Positions 56,850 through 64,000 of a stretch of DNA of 64,000 nt are shown here, in pieces. Origin of the DNA: Prosopocoilus inquinatus (Eukaryota; Arthropoda; Insecta; Coleoptera; Lucanidae); the NCBI GenBank assembly GCA_036172665.1, contig CM069880.1, forward strand, positions 6,140,501-6,204,500, read 5' to 3'. The notes under the pieces are model-generated. The model saw only the letters and a program-made list of their open reading frames with translations, had not been told where the DNA came from and did no database searches. The translations under genes and the position numbers were made by a program. Each line of letters begins with the position of its first letter. The first letter of the stretch is position 1.

Positions 56850-57175
56850 TGTGGCGCGCCAACCGGCTTAGCGCAAGGCGTCAAGAAGTCGGTTCGCTGT
56901 TATGTGTCATCGGCCGTCACGCCACCGGGGCCTACATCGAACAGACTGGAATCTTCCAGCGTAGAGAGTTCCAGACGGCGACGAATGATATAAAATCGCC
57001 CGGAGTTGACTCACCAGTCAGTCGAATTCGAACAGCGATCGTCGAAGTTAGATTTTAGTGTGTAAATAAATTGTTACAAATAAATTAGTTTGTAAGCGTT
57101 ATTAAATTACGATTAAGTTTTTACCGAGTGTTTTATTCGTTTAAATAAATAAACATAAACCCTAGAAACGTAACA
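56850..57175 (+). repeat. 5' LTR of element 2
   Basis: TGTGGCGCGCC...CGTAACA, 326 bp. TATAAAA at 56989-56995, TCAGTC at 57018-57023. Differs from the 3' LTR by about three single-base gaps and a few substitutions clustered at the initiator. Confidence 0.97.
56989..57050 (+). promoter_or_regulatory. LTR core promoter of element 2
   Basis: TATAAAA followed by TCAGTC with A57020 as a likely +1, placing TATA at -31 as in element 1. AGTTA lies at 57046-57050, one base closer than the strict DPE position. Confidence 0.55.
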
Positions 57176-57176
57176 G

Positions 57177-57193
57177 TGGTGTCAGGTGTGGGG
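57177..57193 (+). other. Primer-binding site of element 2
   Basis: TGGTGTCAGGTGTGGGG one base after the LTR; TGGTGTCAG fits a tRNA-Leu 3' end. Confidence 0.55.
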
Positions 57194-57276
57194 TTTGTGC
57201 AAATAAATAAACAATTTAAAGTAAATTAAATTTAATCAGATTATTAAATAAGTACAGTATCCAAAAAAAAAAAACA

Positions 57277-58740
57277 ATGGCTACGAGAAAAGTGTTGTTG
57301 AAAGACTTAAAAGTGGCCGAATTAAAAACCGAATTGGAAGAACGAGAGTTAGAAACCTGTGGTTTGAAAGGCGCACTTCAACAGCGTCTCCGATCCGATT
57401 TGTTGACAGCTGGCGAAGATCCAGAGACCTTCCTTTTCGAAATTTCGTGTGGTCCCGCCGATTTTAATAAAATCCTGAAAGATGAACTTCGAGAACAATC
57501 CAGAAATTTAGAGCAAAAGCTTCTAGAACAATCTGGAAATTTCAAGGACGAACTTCGAGAACAATCTGGAAATTTCAAGGACGAACTTCGAGAACAATCT
57601 AGAAATTTAGAGGAGAAGCTTCTAGAACAATCTGGAAATTTCGATAAATTACAGAATAAATTGTTGGAACAATCTAGAGACTTAGACGAGAAATTTCTAG
57701 AGCAATCCAGAAATTTCGACGAGAAACTTCTAGAACAGTCCGGAAATTTGAAGGGTGAATTTCTAGAACAGACGAAAGGACTCGAAGATAAACTAGTGGT
57801 AAAAATATCGGAAGAAACAAGAAACCTGCAAGAAAATGTGGAAGAAATAATATTCCAGCAGGATAACAAAATCAAAAATCTGGAACAAATCATGGCGGGG
57901 TTGCGAGTGTTCGGGGATCAGCCACCAGTAGAAGTACTAGAAAATAATGAAACCCGAATTGTGGAAGGACCAGCAGAAAATTCGAAATTAAAAATAAAAC
58001 CACCAACGTTCGATGGAAAGTCTTCTTGGCCCAACTACTTCAAACAGTTCGAAGCAGCAGCAAAGGCGAACAGATGGACGGCCAGCGAAAAAGCCACTTC
58101 GTTAATTGTGGCCTTGAGAGGGGACGCTATCGATGTGCTACAGACGATGCCGCCAGAGGAACAAGAAGACTTCGACAAGCTGGTGAATAGGATGGAAATG
58201 CGTTACGGACAGGCCCATCTGACCGAGGTATACCATGCGCAGTTGAGGAATCGCTGTCAGAAATCCGGAGAAAGTCTTCAGGAATTCGAAGCAGACGTAG
58301 CGCGTCTGGCCCAGTTGGCATATCCCACAGCTCCTGTTGAATTCCTCAAATGTTTGACGGTGCAGACCTTCATAGATGGAATCCGTGACCCAGACAACCA
58401 GCAGGCATTGAGAATGACCCATCCGAAGACATCCAAGAACGCATTGGCTTATGCCTTGGAATTTGAAGCGGCGAGACGAGTTTCAAGAGGGCATGTCAAG
58501 GTGCGAGCGGCTATGGACTTCCAAGAGGAAGAAGAAGAAGAGTCCGCCAACGCCAAGGTGGGATCTGCTAATAAGGGGCAATCCAAGGAATATGCCACCG
58601 CCGAGGATGTTCGCCGCATTGTGGAACAGGTCTTCAAGCAGAAGAAGCCGCTGGTGTGTTGGAATTGCCAGGAGGAAGGACATGTTCGCAGGCGATGTCC
58701 AAAGCCCAGACAGGATCCAAGAAAGCCACAGTTAAACTAA
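57277..58740 (+). CDS. Gag polyprotein of element 2 (intact)
   Basis: 487-residue Gag. Residues about 8-45 resemble a SAP domain (LKVAELKTELEERELETCG with a following KGALQQRL), a chromatin/DNA-binding fold. Residues about 65-170 are some nine 11-residue LxEQSxNL repeats predicted as coiled coil, useful for particle assembly. A further coiled stretch runs to about 210. The retrotransposon gag domain begins near 242 (PPTFDGKSSW). An acidic run (417-422) precedes a CCHC knuckle at 461-474 (CWNCQEEGHVRRRC), the nucleocapsid part. The start is the first ATG after the leader. Ends TTAAAC-TAA and overlaps pol by 85 nt in the -1 frame. Confidence 0.95.
   Translation: MATRKVLLKDLKVAELKTELEERELETCGLKGALQQRLRSDLLTAGEDPETFLFEISCGPADFNKILKDELREQSRNLEQKLLEQSGNFKDELREQSGNFKDELREQSRNLEEKLLEQSGNFDKLQNKLLEQSRDLDEKFLEQSRNFDEKLLEQSGNLKGEFLEQTKGLEDKLVVKISEETRNLQENVEEIIFQQDNKIKNLEQIMAGLRVFGDQPPVEVLENNETRIVEGPAENSKLKIKPPTFDGKSSWPNYFKQFEAAAKANRWTASEKATSLIVALRGDAIDVLQTMPPEEQEDFDKLVNRMEMRYGQAHLTEVYHAQLRNRCQKSGESLQEFEADVARLAQLAYPTAPVEFLKCLTVQTFIDGIRDPDNQQALRMTHPKTSKNALAYALEFEAARRVSRGHVKVRAAMDFQEEEEEESANAKVGSANKGQSKEYATAEDVRRIVEQVFKQKKPLVCWNCQEEGHVRRRCPKPRQDPRKPQLN
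57469..57787 (+). repeat. 33-bp coding minisatellite in gag (element 2)
   Basis: About nine units of the same family as in element 1; for example KDELREQSGNF occurs twice in tandem. Fewer units than element 1 by roughly three. Confidence 0.85.
58732..58740 (+). other. Candidate gag-pol -1 frameshift site
   Basis: The last gag codons TTA AAC directly before TAA would allow -1 re-pairing at AAC, and pol is open in the -1 frame from 58656. The preceding base is G, so it is not a perfect X-XXY-YYZ heptamer. The same bases occur at 3040-3048 in element 1. Confidence 0.4.
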
Positions 58741-61700
58741 GCCGGGTCGGTGCAGAGGGACAACCGTCGATCCATATTCAAAGGCCCCCAAAGACGAAAG
58801 CCAACCAAGTAATATCCCTACGGCAGTTAACCAGCAGTGTCTTCGTGGATGTTAACATTGATGACATTCCTCACACCATGTTGTTGGATACGGGTGCGAC
58901 GAAGACCATCCTAAGACCCGACGTCATTAAGTCATCTGGACGCACTGAGCCGACCAAGTGGAGACTGAAAACTGCAACTGGAACATCAGCAACTGTCCAC
59001 GGTGAAGTAGAGGTTATCATCACCATTGGTTCAACTCCAATAAAGCACCGTGCACTGGTAGCGGACATAGAGGACGAGGCAATTTTGGGCATGGACATCA
59101 TGTGTGCCCACGGGTTTCAATTGGACTTAAAGCGTGGCGTAATGGTGGTCAATAATGAGGAGTTGGTTCTACATCAACGAGGAGACGTGGCCGCTCGAGT
59201 AGTCCTCGCTGAAGACATTGTATTACCCAGCAGGACTGAGGTTATCGTCGACGCAAAATTGAACGGTGTTTTTCAAGATGGGCAGGTCATTATGGTTGAA
59301 CCTAATACTGGTGATCAGAAGATTGGAAGAGGAGTCCTCGTTGGGAAAATGTTGTTGACGGCGAAGAAGGAAGTACTTGTCCGCCTGATGAACGTCAATT
59401 GTTTCTCTGTCAATATCAAGAAAGGAACAATCTTGGGAAGCTGCACCATGGTGTCCTCCATCTCCCGGCAACTTGAAACAAACGTGCCAGAAGCGAAAGT
59501 CCCAAAGAAATTATGGGAAATGGTTATGTCAACAGCACAGGAATTGACTCCAGACCAGAAGACAAAAGCAAAGAATCTGATCGGCCGCTATCAAGATGTA
59601 TTTGAGGTAGAAAATGGATCCAAGGGAAGAACTGATATCGTGAAACACAAAATAGAGACTGGAGAAGAAAGACCTATAAGTCAAGCTCCAAGGCGATTAC
59701 CGTTGGCGAAACGTGAGGAAGCGGAACGCATTATTCGCGAGATGGAAAAGGATAATGTAATAGAACCATCAAGCAGCCCGTGGGCGTCACCAGTAGTGCT
59801 TGTGAAGAAGAAGGATGGGTCCACCAGGTTCTGTGTAGACTACCGGTTACTCAATAATGTCACCAAGAAGGACAGCTATCCCCTGCCACGGATTGATGAT
59901 ACCCTGGACACCCTGGCCGGCTCAAAGATCTTCTCAACTTTGGACTTAAAGAGTGGATATTGGCAAGTGGAGCTGGCGCCCGAAGATCGAGAAAAGACGG
60001 CGTTTTCCATTGGTATGGGTCTGTGGCAGTTCACAGTGATGCCATTCGGATTATGTAATGCCCAGCGACATTCGAGAGGTTAATGGAGACGGTTCTGAAA
60101 GGTCTGTCCTGGACAACGTGCATGGTGTACTTTGACGACATAATTGTCGTGGGAAAGACGTTCGACGACCACCTAAGGAACCTGGAAGGAGTGTTCCAGC
60201 GGCTTCGCGGAGCTGGACTAAAGCTTAGCCTCAAGAAGTGTCACCTGTTCCAGAAGGAAGTGAATTACCTGGGGCACATTGTTAATGGAAATGGAATCGC
60301 CGTGGACCCTGTGAAGATTCAGGTGGTGAAAGACTGGCCAACTCCCAGAAATAAACACCAAATAAGGAGTTTCCTTGGCCTGTGCACTTACTATCGGCGC
60401 TACGTTCCTGGATTTGCAGACATTGCTAAGCCGTTGACAAAACTCACTGAAGAAGGTCGTCCATTTGAATGGGACCAACAGTGTCAAATTGGCTTTGAAC
60501 AACTAAAGCAGTACTTGATTAGTGCTCCTATTCTGAGTTATCCTCTCCCGGAAGGAAAATTCGTCGTGGACACAGATGCTAGCAACGTTGGGATTGGTGG
60601 CGTACTCTCCCAGATACAAGAGGGGCAAGAGAAGGTGATCGGCTACTTCAGTAAAGTCCTAAGAAGCCGGAACGAAACTATTGCGTCACAAGAAGGGAAT
60701 TGCTAGCCGTCGTAAACACGATAGAACACTTCTACAAGTACTTGTATGGTAGACGCTTCCTGCTGAGAACCGACCACGCCGCTCTAAAATGGCTTCTCCG
60801 TTTCAAGAACCCAGAAGGGCAAGTTGCACGATGGATCGAACGACTTCAGGAGTACGATTTTGAAATTCAGCATCGGGCAGGAACTAGCCATCGAAATGCC
60901 GATGCTTTGTCGAGAAGACCCTGTGCCGAAGACTGTAAGCACTGTAGTCGTTTGGACGAGAAAGTAGCCACGACTGCGAGGACAGCCATTGCTGACGACA
61001 AATGGCAAGCCGAAGAACTGCGAAGAGACCAGGAGAACGACCCGGATTTGAAATTAGTGCTAGAGTGGAAAAGCAGGGACGCGAGGCCTACCTGGGAAGA
61101 GGTAGCACCATGTGCACCGTCCGTAAAATCATACTGGGCGCAATGGGACTCCATAGTGTTGGATCGTGGTCTTCTGAGACGAAGCATGGAGAATCCAGAA
61201 GGCATGGAAGAGAAGACACAGTTACTAATCCCCAAGAATAGGGTGCCAGAAGTTCTGAGGGAACTTCACGATGGAACTTCGGGAGGGCATCTGGGAGTTA
61301 AGAAGACTATGGAGAAGGTGCGCGAAAGATTTTACTGGGTGAACTGCAAGGAAGACGTGAAGGATTGGAAGGATTGGTGCAGAAAGTGTGCAGTCTGCGC
61401 AGCCAGTAACGGCCCCCACAGGCGGGGTAAGGCCCCCATGAGACAGTACAACGTTGGAAGTCCTTTTGAGAGAGTTGCCATCGATGTAGCCGGCCCGTTT
61501 CCAGAAACGAATGGTGGAAACAAGTACATCGTCGTGGTAATGGACTACTTTAGTAAGTGGATTGAAGCTTACGCCCTACCTAACCAAGAGGCAGTCACTA
61601 TTGCGGAAGTCCTTGTCAGGGAATGGATCAGTCGGTATGGTGCACCTATGGAACTGCATTCAGACCAAGGAAGGAACTTTGAATCGGCCTTGTTCAAGAA

Positions 61701-62398
61701 CGTGTGTACTCTGCTCGGCGTACGAAAAACTAGAACAACTGCACTCCACCCACAGTCGGACGGAATGGTGGAAAGGTTCAATAGAACCATCAACCGACAT
61801 TTGTCCAAGGTCGTTTCCAATCATCAGAGGGACTGGGACACGTACATCCCCCTGTTTCTAATGGCATACCGCTCATCTGTTCATGAGACAACAGGGGAGA
61901 CTCCCGCGAAAGTGGTATTCGGGCGAGAGCCGAGACTGCCCTGCGACCTGAAGTTTGGTGTGAAGCCTGGCGAAGTCTCTGCCGACGAAGATTACGTGAG
62001 CAAATTACGCAGGAAAATGGATGATATCCACAACCAAGTGCGTCACAATATACAGACGGCCAGCGATGATGAAGGAGCACTATGACATCAACGCTCAACA
62101 CGGGGGATACCAACCTGGAGCACTGGTCTGGCTTTATAACCCCCAAAGACGTCGAGGCCTCTCCCCAAAATTACAGACCTCTTGGGAAGGTCTTTACAAA
62201 GTGATGAAACGGATCAACGACGTCGTTTACCGCATCAAGAAGGTCCCCCATGGCAAACCCAAAGTAATCCACTTCAACCGGATAGCCCCTTACCATGGAG
62301 AAGCAGATGAAGGGACAGTACAAAGGGCGCAAGTTTCCGAAGTGAACTTCGAAACCTTCATGTCTCATCACGGCAAAGGAAGCAAGGCACGGTTTGGA

Positions 62399-62839
62399 GT
62401 GACCACGGAGAAGCAACAAGATCTCTTTAAAGTGCCACTGGAGTACAGTCTGGCCCACTGCGTAGCAGAAGACCTGAAAATGTCCAAAGGAATCGCTCAG
62501 GTGTTTAGGAAGAAATTTGGCCAAATCGAGGAGCTACGAAGACAGCATCCCGTGGTAGGCAAGAGCTTGCGGATCATTGATTCGACGGCAGATCGGAGGC
62601 GCCACGTGCATTATTTAGTCACTAAGAAGACATCAAGCGGTAAACCTGACTATCAAAGTATGTGGAGAGCCCTATACAGCCTGAGGAGACAGCTAATAGA
62701 GAACCATCAGATGAAGTTAGCCATCCCCAAATTGGGCTGCGGATTGGACGGACTAGACTGGAGAGTAATTCGAAGCATGCTGGAAGTCATCTTCCACAGA
62801 ACGGGAATTGAAGCCCTAGTCTGCAGCCACCACCCACAG
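62399..62839 (+). other. TARG1/OARD1-like macro domain in Pol tail (element 2)
   Basis: Differs from the element 1 copy at about seven residues, none in SLAHC, TKK or GCGLD. Uninterrupted. Retention of the putative catalytic Lys and Asp in both copies argues that the domain was functional in the source element. Confidence 0.85.
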
Positions 62840-62869
62840 GCAACAGTCAGCAACAGCAAAACCGTAGAC

Positions 62870-62926
62870 TGTTACTTCTTCCAGACGGGAAGTTGCAAGA
62901 ATGGGCCAGCATGTAGATTCCGACAC
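62870..62926 (+). other. CCCH zinc finger in Pol tail (element 2)
   Basis: C-x7-C-x5-C-x3-H, identical residues to element 1, followed by a Pro/Ser-rich linker and then the LTR-encoded end of Pol. Confidence 0.88.
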
Positions 62927-62973
62927 CCTCCTTCAAGACTATCACCAGGAACATTTCGAGACGAAACGTTTTT

Positions 62974-62986
62974 AAGAAGGGGGCAG
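62974..62986 (+). other. Polypurine tract of element 2
   Basis: AAGAAGGGGGCAG directly before the 3' LTR. Confidence 0.75.
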
Positions 62987-63309
62987 TGTGGCGCGCCAAC
63001 CGGCTTAGCGCAAGGCGTCAAGAAGTCGGTTCGCTGTTATGTGTCATCGGCCGTCACGCCACCGGGGCCTACATCGAACAGACTGGAATCTTCCAGCGTA
63101 GAGAGTTCCAGACGGCGACGAATGATATAAAATCGCCGGAGTTGACTCACCAGCCACGAATTCGAACAGCGATCGTCGAAGTTAGATTTTAGTGTGTAAA
63201 TAAATTGTTACAAATAAATTAGTTTGTAAGCGTTATTAAATTACGATTAAGTTTTTACCGAGTGTTTTATTCGTTTAAATAAATAAACATAAACCCTAGA
63301 AACGTAACA
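62987..63309 (+). repeat. 3' LTR of element 2
   Basis: 323 bp. Compared with the 5' copy it lacks three bases, two of them in the initiator region, where CAGTCAGTCG has become CAGCCACG. The TATA box at 63126-63132 overlaps the pol stop. Confidence 0.97.
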
Positions 63310-63770
63310 ATATTAAAAGGCGCTAGTAAAATTTTGCAACCCGGCGACTTCACTTCTAGCTACGCCACTGTGGTGAACTGACAATTTTTCCCGAAAATTT
63401 GCTTAAATTGATACAGCTACATTGATCGATACAAATTTTCATTATTAATTTGGCCACATAAATGAATAATTTTCATTTTCTAGAATGATTTAATTGTAAA
63501 CCGTGTCTGGTTTTATTATTATGATTAATAACAGCATTGGTTTCAACATAACTGCTATTAAAATTTGGACTATATTAATAAAATTATATATTTTGTTATT
63601 AAATTCATATATTACATTATTTAAAATATTTTTATTTTCCCAATATGGAACAGATACGTATATCAAGTTGATATTTCCGAATAATGAATGAACATTTTCT
63701 AGGATTTGAGAGTTTACAGGTTTAACTTATAACTCGATGGTTTTAGTCACCGGTTTCAGTATGCCAATAT
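63310..63770. other. Non-coding interval
   Basis: AT-rich flank of element 2 with the ATAT duplication at its start; no gene supported. Confidence 0.4.
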
Positions 63771-63930
63771 GAACGGATCGTAGAGTATCTTGCACTTTGT
63801 CACGCACATATTATGTTCTCTGGTGCTCCTTATTTTTGGAAAATGCGCGTCCAAAAATCGGCTCGTTTTTGCTTGCTCGTTACTTCTCCATTTACTTAAC
63901 CTCTATGATGTTAACTGACTGTCATTTTCT
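63771..63930 (+). repeat. Dispersed repeat H, copy 2
   Basis: Diverged relative of 47062-47225 in the same orientation. Confidence 0.6.
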
Positions 63931-64000
63931 ACCAAATGGACTAGAGTACGTGATATAGGCAGCCAATCTTACTCACGTTATTTTAATAAAGTAACATTCT

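Larger units (their letters stand above)
58656..63130 (+). pseudogene. Pol of element 2: PR-RT-RNaseH-IN-macro-CCCH, three frameshifts
   Basis: Same polyprotein as element 1 with more of it preserved. Protease with DTGA at 58887; RT with DSYPLPRIDD, LDLKSGYWQV and catalytic YFDD at 60128-60139; RNase H with FVVDTDASNVGIGG, complete through its central part; integrase with HHCC finger and D,D-35-E (second Asp at 61663); GPY/F; macro domain; CCCH. Breaks: one C missing at about 60060-60066 inside RT, a one-base loss near 60680 inside RNase H, and two bases lost near 62067 after the integrase core. No in-frame nonsense substitutions were noticed. The stop TAA 63128-63130 lies inside the TATA box of the 3' LTR. 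Confidence 0.95.
56850..63309 (+). mobile_element. Ty3/Gypsy LTR retrotransposon, element 2 (defective pol)
   Basis: 6460-bp element with 4-bp duplication ATAT (56846-56849 and 63310-63313), LTRs of 326 and 323 bp, intact gag and protease, and pol broken by three small frameshifts. Same family, orientation and domain order as element 1. The internal sequences are nearly identical, whereas the LTRs of the two elements differ at roughly 8% of positions by eye. Confidence 0.97.

Overview
The window looks like insect nuclear DNA: AT-rich, intron-bearing host genes with short GT/AG introns, arthropod-style core promoters (TATA plus TCAGTC initiator) in the LTRs, and a dense load of transposable elements. 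No bacterial, organellar, CRISPR, rRNA or tRNA features were seen. The species cannot be fixed from sequence alone.

Two host genes are well supported. On the minus strand, 25250-30341 holds a 12-exon gene for an LRR-Ig transmembrane protein of the LRIG (Drosophila lambik) family; the joined exons give an uninterrupted 840-residue protein. On the plus strand, 39362-40534 holds a two-exon gene for a Spot14/MID1IP1-family protein (223 residues), with a TATA box upstream and an AATAAA signal downstream.

The most striking content is a pair of related Ty3/Gypsy LTR retrotransposons in the same orientation: element 1 (E1, 1061-7454) and element 2 (E2, 56850-63309), each flanked by the 4-bp duplication ATAT. 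Their Gag starts with a SAP-like motif, followed by a variable array of 11-residue coiled-coil repeats, a retrotransposon gag domain and a CCHC knuckle. Their Pol has protease, RT, RNase H, integrase and a GPY/F module, followed by an unusual tail: a macro domain closely resembling TARG1/OARD1-type ADP-ribose hydrolases, then a CCCH zinc finger. The Pol frame continues into the 3' LTR and stops inside the TATA box. No envelope gene is present. Both copies are broken in pol; E1 is also broken in gag.

Layout: 1-23 is the edge of a minus-strand LTR; 375-12278 is bounded by homologous inverted termini and contains E1, a 5'-truncated non-LTR retrotransposon (7.65-9.78 kb), a dispersed repeat and a solo LTR (11391-11722); 12.4-15.1 kb has an endonuclease fragment of a non-LTR element, a TATCGATA-rich block and a YqaJ-nuclease fragment; 15.1-25 kb is non-coding with small inverted repeats; 25.2-30.3 kb is the LRIG gene; 30.9-31.7 kb is a decayed non-LTR element; 31.7-39 kb is non-coding with TIR elements; 39.4-40.8 kb is the Spot14 gene; 41-56.8 kb is repeats and MITEs, including a Harbinger-like element (52848-54148) whose empty site is preserved in a related repeat at 13.2 kb; 56.85-63.3 kb is E2; the last 690 bp is non-coding.
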